Assembly: GCA_001465115.1 (NCBI GenBank) | Contig: CP013614.1 | Coordinates: forward strand, 3,162,001-3,226,000 | Source of the DNA: Enterococcus silesiacus | GTDB taxonomy: Bacteria > Bacillota > Bacilli > Lactobacillales > Enterococcaceae | Direction: 5' to 3' | DNA: 64,000 nt | Translations under genes and position numbers: made by a program | Shown: piece after piece, positions 1 through 7,800 of the stretch | Layout of the letters: every line of letters starts with the position of its first letter | How positions within the stretch are numbered: the first letter of the stretch is position 1 | The notes under the pieces: generated by a model | Told to the model about the DNA's origin: nothing | Seen by the model: only the letters and a program-made list of their open reading frames with translations | Databases searched by the model: none

Positions 1-56
1 GAATGTTCAGAAAATTGAAATAAAAAAGAAAATAATTGTTTGTTGAGGAGAAAATT

Positions 57-1727
57 ATGAAAAAGTTGAATGGAATGAAATCAGTTAGTGTCCTACTATT
101 GTCTACATTAGTATTGGCAGCTTGCGGAGGTGGTACAACAAGCTCTACGGATAGTAGCAAAGATGAGAAGAAAGCGCATGGGGAGCAGCTTTTTAAACTC
201 GTTGTCCAACAAGAAATGCCCACAGCCGATCTATCTTTAGGAACGAATACGATAAGCTTTTCCGCATTTAATAATATCTACGAAGGATTATACCGACTAG
301 ATGAGAAAAGCAAACCACATGCTGCAGGAGCGGCTGAGATGGCGAAGAAAAGCGATGATGGTTTGACCTATACATTTAAGTTACGAGAAGAGGCAAAATG
401 GTCGAATGGCGATCCAGTCGTAGCAGCGGACTATGTATATGGTTGGCAACGGACGGCCGATCCCAAAACAGCGGCTGAGTACGCTTATATGTTTGAATTG
501 GTAAAAAATGGAGCAGAGGTATCTGACGGTAAAAAAGGACTGGATGAATTAGGGATCAAAGCAATCAATGATCATGAACTAGAAGTAACATTAGAGAAAG
601 AAACGCCTTACTTTGATTACTTACTGGCATTTCCATCATTTTTCCCACAAAATAAAAAGATAGCTGCTGAAAAAGGTGACGCCTACGCAGCAACTAGTGA
701 GGATTCTGTCTACAACGGACCATTTACCTTGACTGATTTTGACGGAGCGGGAACAGATACTGACTGGTCTTATACAAAAAATGATCAGTACTGGGATAAA
801 GAGACTGTTCAATTGGATAAGATTGAGGTAAACGTAGTGAAAGAAGCACCGACTGCTTTGAATCTGTTCCAGAATGGACAAGCTGACGATGTCATTTTAA
901 GTGGAGAATTAGCCAAACAAATGGCGGATGATCCAGAGCTTGTGATCGAAAAAGACGCACGTACATCTTATCTAGAATTTAATCAAAGAGATGAAAAATC
1001 ACCTTATCATAATGCTAATCTAAGAAAAGCTATTTCTTATTCCATAGATCGTAAGGCAGTCGTTGAACGGATCTTAGACGATGGCTCGGTTGCTTCTACA
1101 GGGCTAGTACCAGAAGGGATGTCTTATTCGCCATCTGCTAACAAGGACTTTGCAGATGAAAATAAAGACTTATTGAACTATGATAAGGAAAAGGCCCAAA
1201 AATATTGGGCAGCAGCAAAAAAAGAACTAGGAATCGACACATTTAAATTTGATATTCTAGGCGATGATACGGATTCTACGAAAAAAATCTTGGAATATAT
1301 CCAAGGCGCAGTCAAAGAGACCTTAGAAGGTGTTGACGTGACTGTAACCAATGTTCCCTTTGCTGTTCGTTTAGATCGTGGTAAAAATGGTGATTTCGAA
1401 GTGCTCATGGGCGGTTGGGGTGCTGATTATGCAGATCCAAGCAGCTTTACTGATTTGTTTGTAACAGGAGGCCCTTATAACAGAGGATGTTTCTCAAATG
1501 AAAAATACAATCAGTTAGTCGAAGATTCTGGTAACAAAGATGCTTCAGATCCAGAAAAGCGCTGGGCTGATATGATAGCTGCTGAAAAACTATTGATCGA
1601 TGAGATGGGTGTTGCCCCAGTCTATCAAAAAGCAGAAGCGCATATGCGGAACCAAAAAGTTAAAGGCGTAATTGCTCACGGAGCAGGCGCGAGATATGAT
1701 TATAAATGGACGTATATTTCTGAATAA
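57..1727 (+). CDS. Oligopeptide ABC transporter substrate-binding lipoprotein (SBP family 5, OppA-like)
   Basis: Extracytoplasmic peptide-binding lipoprotein that would deliver oligopeptides to an Opp-type ABC permease. The N-terminus has a basic MKKLNGMK stretch, a hydrophobic core and a lipobox (LVLAAC) followed by a Ser/Thr/Gly-rich linker. The mature part has the family-5 layout: an N-lobe with the FNNIYEGLYRLD block, a WSNGDPV block, and a C-lobe with GGWGADYADP. About 556 residues, normal for OppA/DppA. The open frame extends upstream to a TTG at 36, but GAGGAG at 45-50 lies at proper distance from ATG 57, so 57 is preferred. No permease or ATPase genes follow; a terminator ends the unit, so this is either the last gene of an operon that begins outside the window or an orphan binding protein. 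Peptide specificity (nutrient or pheromone) cannot be read. Confidence 0.9.
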   Translation: MKKLNGMKSVSVLLLSTLVLAACGGGTTSSTDSSKDEKKAHGEQLFKLVVQQEMPTADLSLGTNTISFSAFNNIYEGLYRLDEKSKPHAAGAAEMAKKSDDGLTYTFKLREEAKWSNGDPVVAADYVYGWQRTADPKTAAEYAYMFELVKNGAEVSDGKKGLDELGIKAINDHELEVTLEKETPYFDYLLAFPSFFPQNKKIAAEKGDAYAATSEDSVYNGPFTLTDFDGAGTDTDWSYTKNDQYWDKETVQLDKIEVNVVKEAPTALNLFQNGQADDVILSGELAKQMADDPELVIEKDARTSYLEFNQRDEKSPYHNANLRKAISYSIDRKAVVERILDDGSVASTGLVPEGMSYSPSANKDFADENKDLLNYDKEKAQKYWAAAKKELGIDTFKFDILGDDTDSTKKILEYIQGAVKETLEGVDVTVTNVPFAVRLDRGKNGDFEVLMGGWGADYADPSSFTDLFVTGGPYNRGCFSNEKYNQLVEDSGNKDASDPEKRWADMIAAEKLLIDEMGVAPVYQKAEAHMRNQKVKGVIAHGAGARYDYKWTYISE

Positions 1728-1779
1728 GAAGATCAATCAAATTAAAAAGTGCTAAGTTGATGAAGTGAATGAAAGAGGC

Positions 1780-1844
1780 ATCGACCTATACTTGATTTCT
1801 GTTGTGATAAAAATGACAGAAGCCAAAATAGGTCGGTGTTTTTT
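1780..1844 (+). terminator. Rho-independent terminator after the OppA-like gene
   Basis: An inverted repeat (CGACCTAT at 1782-1789 with ATAGGTCG at 1828-1835) encloses a second repeat (TTCTGT/ACAGAA) and is followed by a run of T. It separates the peptide-binding gene from ruvA. Confidence 0.75.
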
Positions 1845-1934
1845 GTTTAAGCTAAACTGCAAGAAATACCAGATAAGTATTTCGTTTAGCCAAGCGTGTT
1901 CGGGGATGGTATTTACCGATAATCGTTTTTTCAA

Positions 1935-1965
1935 GCTACTGATTTTTCTGAATATGTGCTAAAAT
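1935..1965 (+). promoter_or_regulatory. Candidate promoter of ruvAB
   Basis: An extended -10 element TGCTAAAAT near 1956-1964 lies about 50 bases ahead of the ruvA start, after the terminator of the previous gene. The -35 match is poor. Placement fits independent transcription of ruvA-ruvB. Confidence 0.4.
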
Positions 1966-2015
1966 AGAAACGTATGTGCGTGTAAAACGTAAAGGGTAGT
2001 GAGAAAGGTGAAAAT

Positions 2016-2624
2016 ATGTACGAGTATATTATTGGTAAAGTGACATTTATCAGTCCTTATTATATTGTAGTAGAAACAAATGGCATCGGGTTTCAAATTT
2101 CTGTAGGCAATCCCTACCGTTATTCTGGAAAAACCGATCAGCAAATCAAAATTTATATCCATCAAGTGATCCGTGAAGACGCTCATTTGTTATATGGGTT
2201 TGGTGATTTAGATGAAAAGCAATTATTTTTAAAACTGATCAGTGTTTCAGGGATCGGACCAAAGAGCGGTCTTGCAATCATGGCTTCTGATGATCATGGT
2301 GGTTTGATCAATGCCATCGAAAGTGAAGATGCAGCGTACTTAACGAAATTTCCTGGTGTAGGTAAAAAAACAGCACAGCAAATGGTTTTAGACCTTAAAG
2401 GAAAACTAGGGGAGTTGGAGACCTCAGAAGCAGCCGTTGAAGCAATGGCCAAAGCGCCGACGTCATCAGCCAATCAATCGTTAACAGAAGCATTAGAGGC
2501 GTTAAGTGCTTTAGGTTACAGTGAAAAAGAGATCAAACGAATCACACCAAAATTAGAAGAGCTAGGCAAGCAGCCAACAGACGAATATTTACGTAATGCA
2601 TTGAAATTCATGATGAAACGCTAA
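2016..2624 (+). CDS. ruvA: Holliday junction branch migration protein RuvA
   Basis: RuvA binds four-way DNA junctions as a tetramer and loads the RuvB motor during recombinational repair. At 202 residues it has the full family length. Three domains can be followed: an N-terminal OB-fold starting MYEYIIGKV, a central pair of helix-hairpin-helix motifs ([11 protein letters not shown] and [12 protein letters not shown], about residues 79-120), and a C-terminal RuvB-contacting helix bundle ([13 protein letters not shown]). A GAAAGGTG ribosome binding site lies just upstream. ruvB follows after six bases, so the two are co-transcribed and probably translationally coupled. Confidence 0.97.
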   Translation: MYEYIIGKVTFISPYYIVVETNGIGFQISVGNPYRYSGKTDQQIKIYIHQVIREDAHLLYGFGDLDEKQLFLKLISVSGIGPKSGLAIMASDDHGGLINAIESEDAAYLTKFPGVGKKTAQQMVLDLKGKLGELETSEAAVEAMAKAPTSSANQSLTEALEALSALGYSEKEIKRITPKLEELGKQPTDEYLRNALKFMMKR

Positions 2625-2636
2625 GGAGGAATGGCT

Positions 2637-3647
2637 ATGACAGAAGATGAAAGACTACTTTCCGCTGAAACAAGTGAAGGGGAGGCGTCGCTGGAAAAGT
2701 CACTACGTCCCCAATTTCTCGAACAATATATTGGCCAAGATAAAGTCAAACAGGAGCTTACAATCTACATCGAAGCTGCCCGCAATCGGGAAGAAGCGTT
2801 GGATCATACCTTGTTATATGGACCGCCAGGATTAGGAAAAACGACAATGGCCATGGTGATTGCTAATGAAATGCAGGTTAATATTCGAACGACTAGTGGT
2901 CCAGCCATCGAACGTGCGGGTGATCTGGTAGCAATTTTAAATGAGCTTGAACCAGGCGATGTGTTATTTATCGATGAAATCCATCGTTTACCTCGTGTTG
3001 TAGAAGAAATGCTCTATTCTGCAATGGAAGACTTTTACGTCGATATCATGGTAGGACAAGGGACGACTGCTCATCCCGTTCATTTCCCTTTACCACCATT
3101 TACCTTGATCGGTGCAACAACTCGAGCAGGAATGCTGTCAGCACCGCTTCGAGATCGTTTTGGAATCATTTCTCATATGGAATATTACGAAACACAAGAT
3201 CTAAAAGAAATCGTTCTGCGCTCAGCGGATATTTTTCAAACAGAAATCGTAGAAGAAGGCGCATTTGAAATTGCCCGTCGTTCTCGTGGCACACCAAGGA
3301 TTGCCAACCGTTTATTAAAGCGTGTCCGTGATTTTGCCCAAGTCCAGTCAAATGGGACAATTGATCGAGGCATTGCTGATCAAGCGTTGACATTGCTACA
3401 AGTTGATCATCAAGGCTTAGATTATGTCGATCAAAAACTATTAAAGACAATGATCGAATTATATGGTGGCGGCCCAGTTGGTTTAAGCACGTTAGCTGTG
3501 AATATCAGTGAAGAGACAGAGACAGTGGAAGATATGTATGAACCTTATTTGATTCAAAAAGGCTTTATCAAGCGAACGCCAAGAGGCCGGATCGCAACCG
3601 CTCTAGCGTATGAACATTTTGGTTATGAATCGTATTATCAAGAATAA
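2637..3647 (+). CDS. ruvB: Holliday junction branch migration ATPase RuvB
   Basis: Hexameric AAA+ motor that pumps DNA through RuvA-bound Holliday junctions. Visible motifs are Walker A (GPPGLGKTT), Walker B (FIDEIHR), sensor 1 (GATTRAG), the arginine-finger region (APLRDRFG) and a C-terminal winged helix ([13 protein letters not shown]). Length about 336 residues, as expected. Two in-frame ATGs exist, at 2631 and 2637. AGGAGGA ends at 2630, directly against the first, so the second, with a six-base spacer, is the likelier start. A terminator follows the stop. Confidence 0.97.
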   Translation: MTEDERLLSAETSEGEASLEKSLRPQFLEQYIGQDKVKQELTIYIEAARNREEALDHTLLYGPPGLGKTTMAMVIANEMQVNIRTTSGPAIERAGDLVAILNELEPGDVLFIDEIHRLPRVVEEMLYSAMEDFYVDIMVGQGTTAHPVHFPLPPFTLIGATTRAGMLSAPLRDRFGIISHMEYYETQDLKEIVLRSADIFQTEIVEEGAFEIARRSRGTPRIANRLLKRVRDFAQVQSNGTIDRGIADQALTLLQVDHQGLDYVDQKLLKTMIELYGGGPVGLSTLAVNISEETETVEDMYEPYLIQKGFIKRTPRGRIATALAYEHFGYESYYQE

Positions 3648-3660
3648 TAGAATTAAACTA

Positions 3661-3697
3661 CTCACCCCACAGATAACAAGTGGGGTGAGTAATTTTT
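3661..3697. terminator. Terminator between ruvB and the convergent Rgg-type gene
   Basis: Perfect nine-base stem CTCACCCCA/TGGGGTGAG (3661-3669 and 3681-3689) followed by TAATTTTTTAG. It sits between convergent genes and could serve both strands, though the T-run favours the plus strand. Confidence 0.8.
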
Positions 3698-3735
3698 TAG
3701 CTTAAATGATGAGAGCAGAAATAATTTCTTGGCGT

Positions 3736-4620
3736 TTAACCATGTTCTGAACCATTGATCGTTGCAAAAAAAGCTTCAAACTCTGCGGCAATCTCTGCTT
3801 GGCCGACTACTTTTAATGTATTCAATGCCCAACGAACTTTTTTTTCGCCAGCGATATTGTTTCCTTGACAGATAGCTAATAATCCACTGTAATAGATAAA
3901 AACGATTCGAAAAAAACTGTTTGTATATTCTTTACTTAGTTGCTCCAACCAATCTAACGCTTGTGAAATTACAGCCCACTCTTGCTTACGGAATAAGGTT
4001 GGCAAGATATTTGCCAGTAAAGAAGCATAAACTGGAATTGCTCGGTCATATGCTTGGTAGTTAGGCAAGGATTTTAATAATTGCTTAAAAAAGAAAATCT
4101 GTTGTTCTTGGTGAAACATATCAGCATTGTTACTAAACAAGATAATTTCCTGCAGCGTCCAACTTTGCACATTCATCAAGTAGTGGCTGATGATCTGGAT
4201 ATCTTCTGCATTCCCTTGCCAATGTTCAAAATTTTTGTAGGTTTCAAAATAGCTGAAGGACTGAATTCTTAAACGTAGTTCTGCCTGACGAACAAAGGTC
4301 AGTGGCGTAGAAGCAGTCTGGAGCAATGTTTGGTACATGTTTTCTAGTGTTTTAATATCATGGCGGTTGGCGGCCTGGGAAAAGTTGTTGATATAATCAC
4401 TTTCTTCCTCTAAACGATACTCATTATGAATATAAAAAAATTCATCGATATCTACCATTAAACGATCCAAAATCTGCATAAATAAAAAAAGGGAGATATC
4501 GTGCTTTCCTTGTTCAAATTCAATGGCATAAGATTTTGTAATGATTTCGGCATAAACTTCTTTTTGACTGTAGCCTTTATTTAAACGGATTTTTCTGACA
4601 GTGAGCCCATAATTTTTCAT
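3736..4620 (-). CDS. Rgg/GadR/MutR-family transcriptional regulator
   Basis: Cytoplasmic regulator of the Rgg group, whose members often sense small peptides. It has an N-terminal XRE-type helix-turn-helix (LTVRKIRLNKGYSQKEVYAE, residues 5-24) followed by the characteristic stretch ITKSYAIEFEQGKHD and a long all-helical C-terminal part of about 220 residues, as in the MutR C-terminal domain. The open frame extends upstream to 4716, but the start MKNYGLTVRK at 4620 follows a clear AGGAGG and gives 294 residues, the usual family length. The gene is divergent from the CPBP protease gene at 4841; Rgg proteins often regulate a neighbour, so that gene is a candidate target. No convincing hydrophobic signalling-peptide ORF lies in the 220-base gap. 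Confidence 0.88.
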   Translation of the reverse strand: MKNYGLTVRKIRLNKGYSQKEVYAEIITKSYAIEFEQGKHDISLFLFMQILDRLMVDIDEFFYIHNEYRLEEESDYINNFSQAANRHDIKTLENMYQTLLQTASTPLTFVRQAELRLRIQSFSYFETYKNFEHWQGNAEDIQIISHYLMNVQSWTLQEIILFSNNADMFHQEQQIFFFKQLLKSLPNYQAYDRAIPVYASLLANILPTLFRKQEWAVISQALDWLEQLSKEYTNSFFRIVFIYYSGLLAICQGNNIAGEKKVRWALNTLKVVGQAEIAAEFEAFFATINGSEHG

Positions 4621-4840
4621 CTGTTCACTACCTCCTAGAACTAGTTTAGCGTGTTTTTTTGTCTGATTCAAAAGGTTACACTTATTAGGTCTTATATAGC
4701 AGACTAAAATGACCAAAGATAGAAAAAACAGTTATTATCTAAACAGCGGAGATGAATTGCTATTGAAATAGGCGAATCATTTGTTTACTGTAAAGATAGA
4801 AACTATACTAAAAGAAAATAAACCTAAGGGCGTGGAGAAG

Positions 4841-5518
4841 ATGCAAGAATTATTTGATAGAAAAGTAAAACTAGTTCCAGCAATTGTTTCGTTAGTATTA
4901 TTAGGCGGTGCGTTTTACTCCTTGTTGCATACAGCATTTATATTGAATTTTTGTATTATTTTAGTTGCAGGATTAATCGGCATGTACTTGATGTATGGTG
5001 TGGAAGGCATAAAAAAACTGTATTCTCCGCTGAAAAAAGGCTCAGTCAAAATTATCCTGATTGCTTATGTTTTAAGTTGGGTAACCGCTCTTTTAGCGAA
5101 ATTTTTAGCAGGGATTATTGGTCAACCAACTGCTGATAACCCAATCGTAAGTCAATTCAGTCATGGATTAGTACCGGCGCTGACATTGCTAGGAAAAACA
5201 CTATTTATGCTTGCCGGAGAAGAAATCATTACGACAATTCCGTTGATTTTATTGGTTCATGTAGCGTTACGTTATAAAATTGAACGAAAAACAGCAATCA
5301 TTGGTTCCGTTATTTTAACCAGTCTTATGTTTGGTTCATTACACTTATCGACTTACGATTGGAATTGGTTCCAGTGCTTGGTCGTGATCGGTTTGACGAG
5401 AATCCCATTTACGTGGGCAACGTTAAAAACAAATTCAATCTGGGCTGGTACGATCATTCATATCGCATTTGACTGGCTGATTTTTATTGGTGTGATGCTT
5501 TCTACTTTAGCGCACTAA
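4841..5518 (+). CDS. CPBP-family intramembrane metalloprotease
   Basis: Polytopic membrane protein of about 225 residues from the CPBP/Abi group, which includes CAAX-prenyl-type proteases and bacteriocin self-immunity proteins. The three conserved motifs are recognisable in the C-terminal half: the EE pair in LAGEEIITTI, the His in MFGSLHLS, and the HxxxD-type motif in IHIAFDW. The usual Arg of an EExxxR motif is not evident. Hydrophobic segments occur throughout. The frame opens further upstream, but ATG 4841 follows GGAGAAG and starts MQELFDRK. It is divergent from the Rgg-type regulator and ended by a strong terminator, so it is a single-gene unit. Substrate unknown. Confidence 0.82.
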   Translation: MQELFDRKVKLVPAIVSLVLLGGAFYSLLHTAFILNFCIILVAGLIGMYLMYGVEGIKKLYSPLKKGSVKIILIAYVLSWVTALLAKFLAGIIGQPTADNPIVSQFSHGLVPALTLLGKTLFMLAGEEIITTIPLILLVHVALRYKIERKTAIIGSVILTSLMFGSLHLSTYDWNWFQCLVVIGLTRIPFTWATLKTNSIWAGTIIHIAFDWLIFIGVMLSTLAH

Positions 5519-5560
5519 AACAGTAATCGATAACATCTTTTTCTGATATTTTAAATGCCT

Positions 5561-5606
5561 TGTTAGAGCTATACCATTATATTGGTATAGCTCTAACATT
5601 TTTTTT
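5561..5606 (+). terminator. Strong terminator after the CPBP protease gene
   Basis: A 16-base perfect stem (TGTTAGAGCTATACCA at 5561-5576 with its complement at 5583-5598) with a short AT-rich loop, followed by nine T. Confidence 0.93.
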
Positions 5607-5674
5607 CTGTGCGTGCAAATCATAACCCTTTTCTAGAAGAAGTGAGTATTTGATTAGAAAAAAAATCGTATCAT

Positions 5675-5703
5675 TTGCGCAAAATATTCTATGCTCTTAT
5701 AGT
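5675..5703 (+). promoter_or_regulatory. Candidate promoter ahead of the 5751 gene
   Basis: TTGCGC at 5675-5680 and TATAGT at 5698-5703 are separated by 17 bases. If transcription starts just after this, translation cannot begin at the upstream TTG at 5675 and should begin at ATG 5751. This matters for the apparent frameshift in the next gene. Confidence 0.5.
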
Positions 5704-5750
5704 TGATAGTGTACCAATTAGTGAAAATAATAGACGAAAGGATGAGAATT

Positions 5751-6808
5751 ATGGAAAAGAATACGAGAAAAAAGGTTTTGTATCGTACCTAACAACGCAG
5801 GATGAAGCAGGGGTAAATATCTCTTGGGGGGCAATTATAGCGGGATTGGTTTCCTTCTTTGCGATTTTCTTTACCTTGAGTTTAATTGGTTCGGCTATTG
5901 GTTTTGGGATCGTTAAACCAACATCGGATAATCCGTTGGACGGTGTGGGAATGGGACTTATTATTTGGACAGTGGTAACATTTGTTCTTTCATTATTTTG
6001 TAGTGGATTTATTGCAGGAGTAGCAGCACGCAGAGTGGGCTTAGTTCATGGTTTTCTAACTTGGGCAACCAGTGTCTTGGTATTGTTGGCTATCCTTTCT
6101 TATACAGCAATCGGCGCATTTTCAGCGATCGGTTCGTTATTTGGGAATATCGCTTCAGCGACTGGCAGCACTGTGGAAACAGTAGCATCTGGTACATCTG
6201 ATGCGATCAACAAAGGGTTTGATAAAGTCACCGACGGAGTTCGATCAGTAGACACTACAGAGCTTCAAGGACAAGTCAAAAAAGTGTTATCTGACACTGA
6301 TGTGAAAGAATTACAACCTGACTATTTAACAGATCAAATGAAAGAAGCGACGGATGAAATTACGAATGCTGGAAAAGAAATCGTTAAAAATCCTGATAAC
6401 TCAGATAAAATATTCAAAGATACTGCAGATTCCTTAGAAGCAAAAGCAAAAAAAATCGGTGATTCAATCGATCGTCCAGCAATTGCCAATGCAGTAGCAA
6501 AAAATACTGATTTATCACAAGAAGAAGCACAACAAGCAACAGATAATATCTATAATGAATTACAAAAAGCTTCAAAAGAAACACAAACACAAATCGAAAA
6601 AGCAAAAACAAGTCTTGAAGATGCAAAAGAAGACTTGGATAAAAATATTAAAGAAGCTAGACAAGCAGCAGAAGATGCTTCAAATACCGTATCTAAAGCT
6701 TCTATCTGGGGATTTATTGCTATGATTCTTGGTATGATCATTACCTCTTTAGCAGGTTTATGGGGTGCTAATTTAGTGAAAGATCCTGTGACTGAAAGTA
6801 AATTGTAA
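5751..6808 (+). CDS. Membrane protein with long helical soluble domain; apparent frameshift at codon 7
   Basis: The long frame encodes SWGAIIAGLVSFFAIFFT, two to three N-terminal membrane segments, a Lys/Glu/Ala/Asp-rich helical region of about 180 residues (apolipoprotein- or coiled-coil-like), and a last membrane segment near the C-terminus. The SWGAIIAG start resembles the membrane part of YrzE/PhnA-like proteins; function unknown. The start is the oddity. ATG 5751 has a good ribosome site (GAAAGGATGAG) and reads MEKNTRKK, but stops at 5790 after 13 codons. One more A in the A6 run at 5768-5773 would join it to the long frame, giving MEKNTRKKGFVSYL. The only in-frame alternative is a TTG at 5675 that coincides with a likely -35 box and has no ribosome site. 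A sequencing error, a real mutation or slippage on the A-run are all possible. Confidence 0.7.
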
Positions 6809-6906
6809 GAGAACGCTGTAGTGGGTTAGTTCAAAAAGATTGGAACACAAGCGTCCAGCTCCTAGAAATAAACTACTTTTGCTCCTAGCATTTATGCAAA
6901 TTTTAT

Positions 6907-6952
6907 GTGATTGAGAGATGACTCGAAGAGTTATCTCTCAATCACTTTTTTT
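6907..6952 (+). terminator. Terminator of the interspersed repeat family
   Basis: GTGATTGAGAGAT at 6907-6919 pairs with ATCTCTCAATCAC ending at 6945; the loop side carries GACTCGAAGAGTTA and seven T follow. Sequence is closely related to the hairpins at 45422, 51440 and 52670. Confidence 0.88.
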
Positions 6953-7079
6953 ATCATTTTTTAACTGATACGTTAGAAAACAATAAATCGTTTTAAGCAA
7001 GATTCTTTCTCCAAGATTTCCAACCTTTAACAATCCCTAAAAAAACTTCAAAACCTTATATTTTCTTCTCATTTTTTGG

Positions 7080-7085
7080 TATGAT
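7080..7085 (+). promoter_or_regulatory. -10 element of the TetR gene
   Basis: TATGAT at 7080-7085 lies 31 bases ahead of ATG 7117 and overlaps the upstream in-frame ATG at 7081. This argues that translation starts at 7117. The -35 region is poorly conserved. Confidence 0.4.
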
Positions 7086-7116
7086 GAACCTATCTAAAAA
7101 AAGCGAGGAAAAAAAC

Positions 7117-7692
7117 ATGAGTGAATCACAAATAACTAAAAAAGCCATCTCAGCTGCATTGATCGAACTGTGCGACAAAAAGTTATTCAGTAAAATCAGT
7201 GTTCAAGACATCACCAAAGAAGTTGGCCTTAATCGCCAAACATTCTATTATCACTTTACCGACAAACAAGATCTTTTGCGCTGGATTTACACACACGATG
7301 CATTGATTTATCTAGACTCACCAGATGTTAGTATTGATAATTGGGAAGAACAAGCGTTAAAAATGCTAAAAGCGATCCAGTCTAAAAGTGATTTCTACTA
7401 CAATACAGTCAGTTCAGATTCAGATATTTTAAGAAACTGTTTTTCAGCGATCACCAATAAACTATTTATCAATTTATTTGATCAAATGGATAAAGAAAAT
7501 CAGCTGCTTCCAGAAGACAAAGTATTTTACGCTCGTTTTTTTTCATATGGTTGTAGCGGTGTCTTGATTGATTGGATTCTCGGTGGCTATAAAGAATCAC
7601 CACTAGAAATCGCCACACAGTTATTCCGATTAGCCAAAGACACTGAGTTTTTCTCTTATCGTCTCTATGCCCAAGAAAACGAACTATTATGA
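7117..7692 (+). CDS. TetR/AcrR-family transcriptional regulator (DhaS-like)
   Basis: DNA-binding regulator of 191 residues. The N-terminal helix-turn-helix is clear: KISVQDITKEVGLNRQTFYY then HFTDKQDLLRWIY (about residues 26-58). The C-terminal half is the ligand/dimer domain of the TetR_C_8 type, as in DhaS-like regulators, with FSYGCSGVLIDWILGGYKESP. Start 7117 was chosen because GAGG lies six to ten bases upstream and the earlier ATG overlaps the promoter. The oleate hydratase gene follows 108 bases downstream in the same direction, so control of fatty-acid hydration or the response to unsaturated fatty acids is a reasonable inference. Confidence 0.85.
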   Translation: MSESQITKKAISAALIELCDKKLFSKISVQDITKEVGLNRQTFYYHFTDKQDLLRWIYTHDALIYLDSPDVSIDNWEEQALKMLKAIQSKSDFYYNTVSSDSDILRNCFSAITNKLFINLFDQMDKENQLLPEDKVFYARFFSYGCSGVLIDWILGGYKESPLEIATQLFRLAKDTEFFSYRLYAQENELL

Positions 7693-7800
7693 CAAATTGT
7701 CCATAGTGTCTAAAAAGAAGACGGAATGGAAAGGCTATCACAAGACATTTGCATGGAATCATTGTACGCTAGGTTCATAAATTGAATCGGGGGGATTTTC

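Larger units (their letters stand above)
6809..7116. other. 308-base intergenic region with an interspersed-repeat copy
   Basis: It contains a TTGGAACACAAGCGTCCAGC segment at about 6840-6860, an ACTACTTTTGCTCCTAGC stretch (complement resembles GGAGCAGAAGTAG near 52729), the terminator at 6907-6952, then AT-rich sequence leading to the TetR gene. No ORF is supported. Confidence 0.55.

Noticed and set aside
1765..1962. Plus-strand frame of 65 codons between the OppA-like gene and ruvA
   Set aside because: Runs straight through the terminator hairpin and the ruvA promoter; no ribosome site.
4709..4771. A 20-codon frame between Rgg and CPBP genes as a signalling peptide
   Set aside because: No ribosome site and too hydrophilic for a short hydrophobic peptide pheromone.
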